NCBI RefSeq assembly: GCF_001704415.2
Contig: NC_030817.1
Coordinates: forward strand, 50,143,550-50,207,549
Length of the DNA stretch: 64,000 nt
Direction of reading: 5' to 3'
Origin: Capra hircus
Lineage: Eukaryota; Chordata; Mammalia; Artiodactyla; Bovidae
The notes beneath the pieces were generated by a model, which had not been told where the DNA came from, ran no database searches, and saw nothing but the letters and a program-made list of their open reading frames with translations. Positions 23,572 through 34,685 of this stretch are shown here, in pieces. The position numbers were made by a program, and so were the translations under genes. The stretch's first letter is position 1. The number at the start of each line of letters is the position of its first letter.

Positions 23572-23598
23572 TGTATATAACATTTATGTAGCAATAAA
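23572..23598 (+). terminator. TCF12: Candidate TCF12 poly(A) signal with upstream UGUA elements
   Basis: AATAAA at 23593-23598 is preceded by TGTATATA (23572-23579) and TGTA (23587-23590) and followed by TGTG and a T run. UGUA is the binding motif of cleavage factor Im, and UGUAUAUA also fits the Pumilio consensus. Cleavage would be expected about 10-30 nt after the hexamer. Confidence 0.55.
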
Positions 23599-23741
23599 TG
23601 TGCCATCTTTTTTTTAACATAGTAAACTAGTGAGTTTTTTACATTCCTCTCTCAAACAGTAATGCATTCTGGTTTTTTTTTTCCCCCCACCATCTCATTG
23701 TTCCCAGGAATGCCCACACTGCTTTTTTTTCTTTTCTCCTA

Positions 23742-23900
23742 GCTTTCCTTAGATATAATTGACATATGATATTGTGAATGTTTAGGGTGTACAACTTCAT
23801 GATGGATATATGTATATATTGCGAAACAGTTACCACAGTAAGTTGAGTCAACAGATGCATTACCTTACTGTAGTTATTTTGTGTGTGGGGGTCGGGGCAA
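23742..23900 (-). mobile_element. Ancient L1M 3' end fragment
   Basis: TTAGATATAATTGACATATG, GGGTGTACAACTTCATGATG and TATATATTGCGAAACAGT match the antisense L1MA/MB 3'UTR. It lies just past the inferred TCF12 poly(A) site. Confidence 0.7.
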
Positions 23901-24179
23901 GAATTTCTAAGGACCACGCTGCTTTTCTTTTGTGCTTTGTCTGTGACCTTATCTGGAAAACCCATCAAAACAGAATCAGGCTTGTAGAACTAAGCTGATA
24001 ATGCAAGTCTATAGCTTCTCTGGGTTATATATTTCTCCTCTTACCCTCTCTACTGATAGTGGCCATTTAGCCTTTTTCTGAAGACCTACCAAACAGTGAT
24101 TAGTAGTTAAAATGTACTTATTTACAGATTTAGAGCAAAAATGAAGATAGAAAAAGACGCAGATGAAGCTTTTCAAATT

Positions 24180-24300
24180 AACATTCTTTGAAGCACTTTC
24201 ATATGTTTTATGCCCTCTTCTTCACAAAAAGCCTGTGTATTAGGGGATGGTATTTTACTGTTTTCAGATTGGAAGCTCTGCGTTTATTCCAGTTTCCACA
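24180..24300 (-). repeat. MIR SINE, decayed
   Basis: Resembles antisense MIR: ATGTTTTATGCCCTCTTCTT then TATTAGGGGATGGTATTTTA. Sequence between 23901 and 24180 shows nothing recognisable. Confidence 0.4.
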
Positions 24301-24639
24301 TAAACCCCCGCTAACACTCCCCCACCAAAAATATGCATAGTGATTATCCACAAGGACCTCATGCCAAGCAGGAGCCTAAAAGAAACAATGAATAAACGTT
24401 TTTGGACAAACATTTGTAGGGTTTAAATGTGAGATACCTGGGTCATCCTCACACCCTCTTGGAATACTGGCAAATTGCTTTTCTTGGTGAATTACAAAAT
24501 CTGCTGTTCACATTGTAGGCCCAATGGATCACCTGTGGGAGTTAATGAAAAGAAACATTTTAGTCTGATTTCTCTTTATACAGATTGATAATATAAAAAG
24601 GTCCATCTCAGAATAAAATATGGAATGTCAAAGCTGAAA

Positions 24640-24775
24640 TTAAATCTCGAGACTGTCTCGTCAGTTCCTCATTAATAGATTTCTAAAAACTGAGGCCCAG
24701 AGGTGTTATATGTCTCCAAGAGCACATAGCTAGTGATAGACCAAGATACTCAAAGTGTGTCCTGTAAAATCTCCT
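24640..24775 (-). repeat. MIR SINE, decayed
   Basis: Antisense MIR-like core: AAACTGAGGCCCAGAGGTGT and CAAGAGCACATAGCTAGTGA. The stretch 24301-24639 is unique. Confidence 0.55.
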
Positions 24776-24807
24776 TGCCTTTCTGTTCTTTGTCTTGATA
24801 GATCTTT

Positions 24808-25435
24808 CAGTTCAGTTCAGTCGCTCAGTCGTGTCCGACTCTGCGACCTCATGAATCGCAGCACACCAGGCCTCCCTGTCCATCACCAACTCCCGGAGTT
24901 CACTCAGACTCATATCCATCGAGTCAGTGATGCCATCCAGCCATCTCATCCTCGGTCGTCCCCTTCTCCTCCTGCCCCCAATCCCTCCCAGCATCAGCGT
25001 CTTTTCCAGTCAGTCAACTCTTCACATGAGGTGGCCAAAGTACTGGAGTTTCAGCTTCAGCATCATTCCTTCCAAAGAAATCCCAGGGCTGATCTCCTTC
25101 AGAATGGACTGGTTGGATCTCCTTGCAGTCCAAGGGACTCTCAAGAGTCTTCTCCAACACCACAGTTCAAAAGCATCAATTTGTCAGTGCTCAGCCTTTA
25201 CAGTCCAATTCTCGCATCCATACATGACCACAGGAAAAACCATAGCCTTGACTAGACGGACCTTAGTTGGCAAAGTAATGTCTCTTTTGAATATGCCATC
25301 TAGGTTGGTCATCACTTTTCTTCCAAGGAGTAAGCGTCTTTTAATTTCATGGCTGCAGTCACCATCTGCAGTGATTTTGGAGCCTGAAAAAATAAAGTCT
25401 GACACTGTTTCCACTGTTTCCCCATCTATTTCCCA
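24808..25435 (-). mobile_element. BovB LINE 3' fragment, 0.63 kb, with target-site duplication
   Basis: 5'-truncated BovB in antisense, bounded by a 12-bp direct repeat TGATAGATCTTT (24796-24807 and 25436-25447). The first BovB after the TCF12 3' end. Minus-strand frames over 25184-25414 match the C-terminal BovB region. Confidence 0.95.
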
Positions 25436-25619
25436 TGATAGATCTTTAGGCCAGTTCTATTCAGTAGCTTCACTTTCTTTCCTCTACTGCATTTTTTCTT
25501 TCTTTTTCTCTCTTCTAGTTCATTTACTTTTTCTTCCATGGAAACTCAAAAAATTTAAATGTACATCACATTGTATGTGTGTGTGCACATGTGTGTGTGT
25601 GTTGAAGGTTAAAGAGTAT

Positions 25620-25790
25620 TAGCTTTACCATCAGTCTTCAATTCAGTCTGAGCTCAACATCTAATTAGCTCCATTTCCTTATCTGAAAAACGGAGATACT
25701 GTTAGAATTGTGTAAGTATTGAATGAAACAATGTATGGAAAGCTCTTACCATGGTTCCTGTCACATAAGTACTCAATAAATGATAAATAT
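25620..25790 (+). repeat. MIR SINE
   Basis: TCCATTTCCTTATCTGAAAA, AATTGTGTAAGTATTGAATG and GTACTCAATAAATGATAAAT match the MIR 3' half and tail. Confidence 0.65.
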
Positions 25791-25799
25791 TTTTAAAGT

Positions 25800-27356
25800 A
25801 AATAGTAGCTTTCCTTGTAACCAGCTCCCAGGAAGATTCTTCTCCAACCATCTTGTGAAGAAAGGTAAATGGTAGAATCAACTGCAAGGTGATGTCAGCC
25901 CATCTTTGCAGGAGTCTGCATTCTTTGGGGGCAATTCAATGAAACATTTATATTCCATGCCCTCCAAAGGGTATATTTGATTTAAAAAAAAAACTTCACA
26001 ATTTGAAAGAATGAGCCAGTAAGCTGTGCCTGGTCACACTTCATGGGCTGACAGCTATGTCACTTTGGGTCTTCAGGAAGGAAATACCAAAATGGAATTA
26101 CAAGTGCAGGGGATTTATTAGAAGTAGTACCTGTGGGGAGAGAATCAGGAGTAATAAGGATGGGCTTCAGACCATAATGCAGGTCTGACACCTGTGAAAG
26201 GAAGAGGAAGGAGGATTAGGTAGGGAGAACCATGATTTTGTAGCTCTGGAGAAAGTCCTGGGCAGTCCTGAGGGCCAGGAAGATTGCCCATTGAGTTTTG
26301 TGTTGGACAGAAGAGGTGTGGTGCCAGGGTCCCTGAGTTGAGCAGTCATCTGGGAGTAACTGGGTAGACAGGCCTCGGTTTGAACATTCCAAAGGTTCTG
26401 CACCTGGAGGCTGACGGCTAACTGCCCTCCCCTGACAGGTTATCCCTTAAAGGGAGATCTCAGAGGTGAACCTCCGTAGCTTCCATGGGACTTCATTACT
26501 ACTTCCTACAGAGATGGCAGAACAAAACCAGAGGGTCTTCTGCAGTCATTGGGACCACAGCTGACCTCAACAGGCTGATCGGAATTTCCAAAACTGCAGT
26601 TCTTTCTCCCCTGGCATTATGCAGTCAGAGAAACCTGCATGTGTCATCAAGGATAATCCCACTCCTCTGTCTTCATGGTCCATGATGTGGACTGCTATAA
26701 TCTGGCTCTGAGTCCCTGAAGTTGCTGTGTTAATCTGCTGTTCTTTACTGGACGTTGTGATGGTCTCTGCCTTCTGGGTCAGTGGATGGTCCACGGGGTC
26801 TTTATGACCAGCTGGGTTTGGAAGGCCATAATGTCCTCATTGTTTTAAGGTGTTTCCCTACTCTGCCTCTAGCCCCTGGAACTCTTTATCTCTGCTCTGT
26901 ACTTGGGGCATGTTCGTGTAAGTGGAAATTTCTTGTCCTTTTTCTTTCCTTCTTTAACCAGTTATTTGAGAAGACACCCTTCAAAGGCTTTTCTGTTGCC
27001 TTTGGTCTAGACTGCTAATCTAGAACTGATGTGGAGCACTGCTGTATGCTCCCAGTTTCTCCTCACTCCTGACAGCGGGTGCACCCCTGGACAGGGTGCC
27101 TGGCTGTGTGGTCTCTCAGGCTCTGGACTGTTTTTATCCTTGGGCACTGCAGGCACAATGACCAAAGTCTCCGAGCCTGTTAAAGCCTGTGAAAATGCAA
27201 CCTGGAAAAGTGCTGAAAGATTAAAAATAAGCTGAAAGTTTAAAAAACTGCAAAAATAAAATTAATTTTAAAAACAATTACAAAAATCGTTTCAAATTTT
27301 TATAGCAAACTAAAATAACTATTTAATGTTGGATTTGAGCTCATTTAGTATATTTG
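25800..27356. other. Intergenic, unique
   Basis: No gene or repeat I can name. Base composition moves here from AT-rich to GC-richer. Confidence 0.45.
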
Positions 27357-27455
27357 GTATTCTTGCCTGTAAAATCCCATGTACAGAGGAGCCTGGCAGG
27401 TTACAGTCCTCAGAGTTGCGTCTAAAGACTCAGACACAAACTGAGCGGCTGAGCA
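27357..27455 (+). repeat. Bov-tA SINE, 3' fragment
   Basis: GTATTCTTGCCTGTAAAATC to GACTCAGACACAAACTGAGC; the tRNA-like head is missing. Confidence 0.85.
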
Positions 27456-28921
27456 AAGAATATGATGGAAAGGACTTAAAGACCTTCTGAAGACCTGACA
27501 TCCTCAGTTCCTTCAATTCCGGTCTCTCATTTAATGCTTTTGTCTTTGGCTTCTTAATAGTCTCGGGAAGACATACAACCATGTCTTCGCCTCTGAAGGC
27601 GAGGGCCACCAGTGTGCATCTGAAGATCTAATGTGCGTAGGCCCTGAGGACCCCCAGAGAGCACGAGTTCTTTAGAAGCGCTAAACAGACCACTCCTTCC
27701 TCCCACGATGAGGCCTTTCTTCCCCTGTCCCATGCAGCCCTTTGAGATTCTTTGCTTTGTCCCATTGCTCTGGCCTTCTTCAGCCCTGTCTTACAAGCCT
27801 CGGTTTTCCTCGTTGGACTGAGGTGGTAGCCCAGGTTGGGAGCTGGTCTAGGACAGGATGTCTGGTCTGCAAGCTGGAGGGATCACCTTGTCCTGAAATA
27901 CATACAGTCTCTGTCTGAGTACTCCCAGTGGCCACCCTTGCAGCTAGGGAAGCCGGATAGTGTTCCAAAGCAGCACAGTGGAGAAGCTCTGGCCCCTCCC
28001 TTGCAGGGCTGTGGGCACTGGGAGGCCCTCCCGTGGGGCCACCCCACACTCAAGCTGCAGCCCCTGGAGCCTCTCCTGACACCTCTGTCCTGTGGGGCTA
28101 AACCACCAGACCCACTCCCTCCAGGGCACCCCCAGGCCATCCTGCCTCGCCCTCATTAAAGCCTGTGCTGAAAGGAGCCGGGTTGTTTTTCAGACTCTTT
28201 CTCGGGCAGGGAGGTATTGATCAACCCTGATAGTGCGAAGAGCTTGATCTCACCCCAGACTGGCAGAGATTAATTAGCCTGATTCCCTAGCATAATCCCT
28301 AATTAGGCCCAAGAAGAAAGGAAAGAAAGCACAAAGGAACTATTCTGGAGGGGGAGGAGCTGGAGGGGGAGGAGCAGGAAACTAAGGGAGAAACAGGTAA
28401 ACATGTCCCAGCACCCCTGTGCCTCCTGCCCACTCCCAGCCCGCCGAAGAGCACAAACAGTGCTGAAGAGGGGGTGTCTTCCTGCAAGAATCACATATGA
28501 AAATGTGTGTTTAGTTTCTTTGCTTTGCTCCCTGCCTAACCACACACAGGAAGGCGTGATCAAACCAGACACTTTGAAATAACTGCCCTAGGCTTACTGA
28601 GCCTTCAGGAGCTGAGGATGCTGCAGGGGAGAACAGCTCCATTGGGCTGGGAGAGAAAGGTTGACTAGGGAGATGGAAACCACCCTGAGACCCAGGCAGA
28701 AATAGTGAGAGGAACCATTCCCTGCAGCAGTGAGGCAGGAGCCATCTTGTTCAATTGTTACAGGAAGGGGGACCCCTTCCAGGGCCCGAGAGTGGGCTCT
28801 AACACTCAGAAGTGAACTGTCTGAGAAGGCACACATGCTGACAAAGCAAGAGACTATATTGGGAGGGGGCGCCTGGGCAGAGAGCAGGAGGGTAAGCTCG
28901 GAGTCCTAACCACTGGTATAT
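27456..28921. other. Intergenic, GC-rich unique
   Basis: Open frames on both strands around 27.8-28.2 kb follow GC content and show no domain. A G-rich near-duplicated unit lies at about 28349-28380. The homeodomain motif cluster at 28200-28310 is listed separately. Confidence 0.45.
28200..28310. promoter_or_regulatory. Candidate homeodomain-site cluster
   Basis: Within about 40 bp: TAATTA (28271-28276), a PITX/OTX-like TAATCC (28293-28298) and the palindrome CTAATTAG (28299-28306). The surroundings are GC-rich, so the AT-rich core stands out. Function is inferred. Confidence 0.3.
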
Positions 28922-29129
28922 CAGTACTTAGTTGCTCCGTTCTTTCCGACTCTGCAACCCCATGGACTGTAGCCAGCCAGGCTTCTCCATCCATGGAAGT
29001 TCTCCAGGCTACTATACTGGAGTGGGTTACCAAACCTTCCTCCAGGGGATCCTCCCAGCCCAGGAATCAAACCCAGGTCTCCCACATTGCAGGCGGATTC
29101 TTTACCGTATGAGCCACGAGGGAAGCCCT
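28922..29129 (-). repeat. Bov-tA SINE
   Basis: Antisense full-length Bov-tA, ending TTTACCGTATGAGCCACGAG; about 25 bp of a second SINE end follow it. Confidence 0.92.
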
Positions 29130-29254
29130 AACCCCTGGACCACCAGAGAAAGCCCTACTAGCATTTTCTGGAACTTTACAGCCAGGACTAATGAGGGTGG
29201 GGAGGGTAATGGGAAGAAGGAGGGGCTTCACTGAATAGCCGTGGGGTTTGGCCT

Positions 29255-29365
29255 ACTGAAACTTAACCCCTCAGAGCTTCAGTTAGCTCATGTGACGGTT
29301 ATGAGAATTAACTGAGGGATTCAGAGGTGCGTGTGCATGGCGCAAGTAGGCACTTTCTAACCCAC
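29255..29365 (+). repeat. MIR SINE fragment
   Basis: CTCAGAGCTTCAGTTAGCTC and GTTATGAGAATTAACTGAGG resemble MIR. Confidence 0.55.
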
Positions 29366-29489
29366 CTAACAAAAGCAAACCAAGGCTCAGCAGATCAGAA
29401 AATGATGTGACTGTTAAGAAAATAGTTGTCTATATTTTTAGCTGTGATTGTTTTTCTAGAAGTCCTCTCTTTCAGAGATGCATATGCTG

Positions 29490-29698
29490 TTGTTCAGTCA
29501 CTAAGTCGTGTCCGACTCTCTGTGACCCCATGGACTGCAGCACACCAGGCTTTTCCCTGCCCTTTACTACCTCCTGGAGCTCGCTCAAACTCAGGTTCAT
29601 TTAGTCGGTGGTGCCATCCAACCACCTCATCCTATGTCGTCCCCTTCTCCTCCTGCCGTCAGTCTTTCCCAGCGTCAGGGTCTTTTCTAATGAGTCAT
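29490..29698 (-). mobile_element. BovB 3' fragment with 17-bp target-site duplication
   Basis: 209-bp 3' end of BovB, antisense. Flanked by CAGAGATGCATATGCTG (29473-29489) and CAGAGATGCATATACTG (29699-29715), 16 of 17 identical. Confidence 0.95.
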
Positions 29699-29715
29699 CA
29701 GAGATGCATATACTG

Positions 29716-31244
29716 CAGTGTTTACAGAGGGAATGATCAGGTGTCTGGAATTAGCTTAACTATAAGGTAGGCAGTGGGGGTGGGATGGAATGAGAGGGTT
29801 TAGATGAAACAAGATTGGCTGTGAGTTGTAATTATTAAAACTGGTTGACAGATACACAGGGGTTCGTTATGCTCTTTATTTTGTAGAGATGTTTGACATT
29901 TTTCTTAAGTTGGAAGCGGGGGAAGGGAGTGGGGGAGGAAAGACTCTGTCTGAGTGTCCCTTCCAAAAGCTTCCCTGATTCCCACACTGGCAGGGATGGA
30001 GTGTGTTTTCTGCTCATCCAGAGCAATGAGGTCCATGAGAAGACAGGAGGGACATCCAGGGAGCAACCCCAAGCTGCAAAGTCCCTCCGGGGGCCTTGGA
30101 GACAGTAGGACAGGGTGACAGTGGACAGTGGAGCCAAGCACAGGTGGCCCATGACACTGGGGGCTTAAGGGTCACGGGATCAGAAGAGGTGCGTTAGAGG
30201 GGAGAGCGCAGACAGCTGTGGAGAAGGAGGCAATGGAGTCAACATCCTACCTAAAGAAAGGGTGGGGGGATGGCAAGGTCGGGGTGGGGTGCTCCAGAAT
30301 TAAAGCGGTCCTGAAGGAGGAAGAGAGGCACCTGTACCCCTAGGCGAATGTATCTGAAGAGACACAGGCCACTCAAAAGAGTTCGTGGTCTGGAAATTGG
30401 ATATGTCTGCACCCCCCACCCTACCCCAACCCCCTCCATGCTACCACCAACTGACAGATGGCGCTGGTTCTAGGCGTTGGGCCTGCCACCATCGGGGGCA
30501 GAGTTCCCCCACATGCCTGCCTGGGGAAGACAGGCACCCTGAGCCCTCAGAGGACCAGAGCAGCCCCATTTCCCTGAGGTCCCCACAGGACTGAAAAGCA
30601 TCCTGCAATGACCCTTCCTCAAGGAAGGGCTGTGTCCCGGAGCAGCTGCCATGGGGGAAAGAATGTGTCGGGGTAACATGTCCAGATCTGCTCGGGGAGG
30701 CTGGTAATGGGGAGAGATGACTCTGCCAACCAGTTTGAGGAAAAGTAGATTTTGCAACAAGCTCGATGATGTTAAAAGCTTGGGTGGGGGCGGCCTGAGA
30801 AGACCAAATATTTAATATTTGGAAAAGAGACTGTCTAAACAAAGCAATTAGGACGCTCCTTTGTAGTGATATGAAAGAGATGAATTGGGTTTATCCAACA
30901 TCAAAGGACAGGAGACACAATGGGAAATGAGGCCCATGGGCAGCGTGGGCAGGGCAGAGCAGAGACCTGGGAGCAGAGACTTGGGTGTAGACGAGGAGAG
31001 CTCTCTATAGTGTGTGTTTGAGCATCGCTTTGAAGCCTCCTCCCCACTGAGGCTTTCTCCCACTCAGTTAACACACTTCCTAAAACCTCCCCCAAAACTA
31101 CCTTTTCAAAAGCAGTATTTACCACCAACCAGGAGAAACACAGGAGCCTGACCTCCGCTATTTACCAAAGGATGCTCACAAAGGGTTCTTTCTTGAAGAT
31201 AAACTGAGGACAGGGGCCTGCCCAGCTGGTGGAACTCTGGGATT
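29716..31244. other. Intergenic, GC-rich unique
   Basis: Overlapping open frames on both strands are GC-driven. No gene or young repeat recognised. Confidence 0.45.
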
Positions 31245-31355
31245 CAGCTGAACTGGGTGAATCCTGCCTCTGCCTCCACTGACTGGGTAACCTGAGCAAG
31301 TCATTCGGCCTCGCTAAGCATTAACTGCCTATAAGATGAAACAGTGGGTTAAGTC
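31245..31355 (+). repeat. MIR SINE
   Basis: Classic MIR order: TGAATCCTGCCTCTGCCTCC, CCTGAGCAAGTCATTCGGCC, then a TATAAGATGAAACAGTGGG stretch. Confidence 0.75.
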
Positions 31356-33408
31356 CCTTAAGTCACAATGGCACAGTGTTGAGGAAGGAAGCTGGAGAAA
31401 GGGAAAAGGCTGACCACAGTGGCAAACTAATAGCAGCAGCAGCAAACGCTGCCTGCTAGGGGACTGTGGGCCTCACGTGACGGGGGGTTTAGAGCATAGC
31501 CCCATTCAGTATATTGTGGCGTTTCTTAAACTTGCTAAGCTGAGCTGAATTCTAACTTAATACATTCGGATTGACCCATGATTGAGGAGTCAGACGCGCC
31601 ATTGAGCCAGCAGGAAGTTAAAAGCTCAGTCCAGCCATTGACCTTGGGTCCTCTTGGAAATAAATTAGGTTTCCTGGGCAAACCTCATTCCCATTCCCCC
31701 ATTCATATAATTTTTCAGTTACAAATAATTTTTTTTAAGTTTCTTACAACTTCGTGGGTCAGGGAATCAGGCGGGGGTCAGCTGGGCAGTTCCTTTTTCC
31801 CACGTGGCACTGGCTGGGGTCACCCTATCCTTGTGGGGAGCTCCGGGCTAGCTGGGGTGTCAGATAGGTGAACACCAAGTTCGAGAAATGTTCACACCTT
31901 CCATCTTCGTGGGTCGGAGTTCTTTCTAGCGGATGAGAGGATTCCGGGTTAAACAATATTACTGTGTTAGCCAGCTAAGCACACACAGAGGCTGGAGAAT
32001 GTACAGTGCAGTACTTTACTCCTAGTTCAAGTCATATCCTCTACAACATGCAGATGGCACAGGGCAGGGCGAGGTGTGTGTGGAGGTAACCCCTGCCTCC
32101 TACTCTGCCTGTGCCGTGCTGGGAGTGCTGGGACCTCCGCCCACTGGGCTGACCCAGTGATTCCACAGCTAGCCTAGCTGCAGGCACCTTGCCCCTTCTC
32201 CTTCCTGACTCTTCCCTGCCTCCTCTTCTTCCCATGTGTCCTCCTCTTTGTATCCGACCAGGGCTGGGCCAATCATCCAGGACCATTGGGGGTGGACAGA
32301 GGGGAAGGGCCATCACATCCTGGAGGCGGGTGTCTGGGAGACGGCCAAGTCAAGGCTCCCACAGTGCATCTCTGTGGTGTGATCAGGCTCCAAGACTTCA
32401 CTCAGCGTAACTAGAGGCCCCTGCGCTGTCCTAGCTTTGGGGTGTGCACGGACAGGAAAGACTGAGGATTTGAGGGGAGATGGGGATGTCTGGAGTTCAC
32501 ACTCCAGCCCCTCCACTGGTTATAAAAAATGGGGGGCAGCCCAAGGAGGCAGGGCTCTGGGCCAGCTCCCCTCCCTAGGTAATCAGTGAGACTCAGGGGA
32601 GAGGAAGGAAGGCAGTCCTTTGGGGAGCAGGTGACTCGGGCCGCAGGTGACCCCACAGTTAAAAGTGAAATTGTGTTTCTCATGATTCTGTGGCTCAGGA
32701 ATTCTTGTCCCACCCTCTCTCTCCAGGCCTGGGCAGAGGAGGGTTCCCTGGGCCCTGGCAGACACTCTCGGGTCTTCCCTTAATGCTGGGCAGCCCTCTG
32801 GGACAGGCTGGTCTCTTTAAGCTAGTTTGGGGATATTTCAGTGAAAGGAACCACAGGGAACCTGCAACCAGGTAACCCTTCGTGGTGGGCTTTACCTGGT
32901 GGCCCAGTGGGGTTTTCAACTGGGCTGCTTCCTTGCCTGGCTCTCAGCTCCTATTTGCTGCCTGGCAACCTGATCCTACCTGTCCTGGAGGGAGAAATCC
33001 CATCTCCCCCACCTCCCTCCCCCAAGCTCCTTTCTAGAGCAACGAGGACGCATGGCTCAGCCCCTTGTCTAGAGTTTGGTGGCAGGTGGATGGGGATGTG
33101 GATTGGGGCCAGAAATTTTTCTCAATCATTGAATAAAGGATTTAGTTATTTAGACTAATTAAATATGTTACACTATTTTTTACCACATAGATTCATTTTT
33201 CAAAATGTTTAATGTCTCAACTTTATCCAGAGACTGAAAGGCCTATAGAAAGCAAGAAAGATGTGGGGGAGGATCTTTGAATGTGCCTAGTGAAAAGCAC
33301 TGGCTGGCTGATTCCCTGAGAAAAGGAACATGGCCACTGAGAACTGCCAACCCAGGGGTCTAGAGACGGTGAGTGCTCCTCCATCGAGGGCGAGCAAAGT
33401 CAGATAAA
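31356..33408. other. Intergenic, GC-rich unique
   Basis: 31735-31870 looks like a fragment of an old LTR or other mammalian repeat (CGTGGGTCAGGGAATCAGGC), family unclear. No gene found. Confidence 0.4.
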
Positions 33409-33526
33409 ATGTTGCTGCTGCTGCTAAGTCGCGTCAGTAGTGTCCGACTCTGTGCGACCCCATAGACGGCAGCTCACCAGGCTCCTCTGCCCCCCAGGGA
33501 TTCTCTAGGCAAGAATACTTGAGTGG
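33409..33526 (-). repeat. BOVA2 SINE monomer with target-site duplication
   Basis: Starts TGTTGCTGCTGCTGCTAAGT. Flanked by GTCAGATAAA at 33399-33408 and 33527-33536. Confidence 0.93.
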
Positions 33527-33699
33527 GTCAGATAAAGTGAGGGAGCTCAAAACAATGGAGGGCCTGGAATAGGGTAGGGGTGTTTTATTTATCCTCTCAG
33601 TGGGGAGTCCTCCAGAAATATCTGGGGTCCTCAGACAGCTCTCTATTCCAGACTACAGGCATCCTCTCTTTTCTCCTGCTGAGAGAGAAAATCCTAAAA

Positions 33700-33988
33700 A
33701 AAAGTTACTTTTTAATTTCTGTTTTGGTTGTGCTTGGTCTTTGTTGCTACATGCAGGCTTTCTCTAGTTGCAGTGAGCAGGGGCTACTCTCCAGCTGTGG
33801 TGTGGGCTTCTCCTTGTAATGCCTTCTCCTGTGGGAAAGCACAGGCTCTGGGGCTCTCAGACTTCAGTAATTGTGGCCCAGGGGCCTTGTTGCCTCATGG
33901 CCTGTGGGATCTTCCCAGACCAGTGATTGAACCAGTGTCCCCTGCATTGGAAGGTGGATATTTAATCACTGGACCACCAGGGAGGGGT
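33700..33988 (-). repeat. CHR-type SINE, long form
   Basis: Antisense: GGCTTTCTCTAGTTGCAGTG, GGGATCTTCCCAGACCAGTG, CACTGGACCACCAGGGAGGG. Confidence 0.85.
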
Positions 33989-34196
33989 GTGGGATTTAGT
34001 TGCTAAGTCATGTCCAACTCTTTTGGGACCCCATGGACTGTAGCCTACCAGGCTCCTCTGTCCATAGGATTTCCCAGGCAAGAGTACTGGAGAGGGTTGC
34101 CATTTTCTACTCCAAGGGATCCTCCCAATCCAGGGATTGAACCCTAGTCTCCTGCATTGGCAGGTGGATTCTTTACCACTGAGCTACAAGGTAAGC
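33989..34196 (-). repeat. Bov-tA SINE
   Basis: Antisense full-length Bov-tA immediately next to the CHR SINE; ends TTTACCACTGAGCTACAAGG. Confidence 0.92.
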
Positions 34197-34197
34197 A

Positions 34198-34362
34198 CTG
34201 AAAGTGGAAGTCACTCAGTCATGTCCAACTCCTTGTGACCCCATGGACTACAGACTCCGTGGAATTCTCTAGGCCAGAATACTGGCATGAGTAACCTTTC
34301 CCTTCTCCAGGGGATCTTCCCAACCCAGGGACTGAACCCAGGTCTCCCATATTAAGGATAAA
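34198..34362 (-). repeat. Bov-tA SINE, head-truncated
   Basis: GAAGTCACTCAGTCATGTCC to CCCAGGTCTCCCATATTA; the tRNA-like head is lost. Confidence 0.9.
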
Positions 34363-34685
34363 TATTATGATCAGGAATGATCCAAAGACACATCAAATTA
34401 TTTGCCGGAGTCATTTGACTTGGCCCATTGTGCGGCTGTCAGTATTGGTCTCCAGACATGGGCCGTGAAGGCCCCTCCAAGGGGCAGTTTGGGGCCAGGA
34501 TGGTGTTGGGCTGCTTTCTACTCCTCCTTTGAGCCCCTCAAATGAGAGGGGAGGTCCGGAGACAGGATGCCCAAAGCCACTGAAGGTACAACCCTGTTGG
34601 CCAAGAGGGTGCTGGTCAGAGAGAACCAGAGATGTGCTTGGTGTGTGGATTAGATGTGGGTGAAAGATGATAAAAATGTGGTAAG
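34363..34685. other. Intergenic spacer within the SINE cluster
   Basis: Unique sequence between SINEs; nothing recognised. Confidence 0.45.

Larger units (their letters stand above)
1..23615 (+). other. TCF12: TCF12 gene, 3' portion (introns, last coding exons, 3'UTR)
   Basis: The window enters TCF12 inside an intron and runs through its end. TCF12 is a nuclear E-protein that binds E-boxes (CANNTG) as a homodimer or as partner of tissue-specific bHLH factors. Four coding exons are recognised from their translated sequence, consensus AG/GT boundaries and matching phases; together they give the C-terminal 217 residues. The paralogues TCF3 and TCF4 share most of the bHLH; the VSAVSAEPPTTLPG and ETTNPMGHM tail segments point to TCF12. 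The 5' part of the gene lies outside the window. The 3' limit is inferred from a poly(A) signal, not observed. Confidence 0.93.
20390..23615 (+). other. TCF12: TCF12 terminal 3'UTR exon (inferred)
   Basis: AT-rich, non-coding, about 3.2 kb, with no Bov-tA, CHR or BovB insertion, which fits selection against insertions. The 5' edge is the acceptor at 20388-20389. The 3' edge is set by AATAAA at 23593-23598. Earlier AATAAA hexamers near 20929 and 22094 could produce shorter forms. AU-rich ATTTA motifs are scattered through it. An old L2-like fragment lies at about 20738-20950. Confidence 0.6.

Noticed and set aside
24755..25622. Long overlapping frames of 166 and 231 codons on the + strand
   Set aside because: They are antisense readings of a BovB 3' fragment bounded by a target-site duplication.
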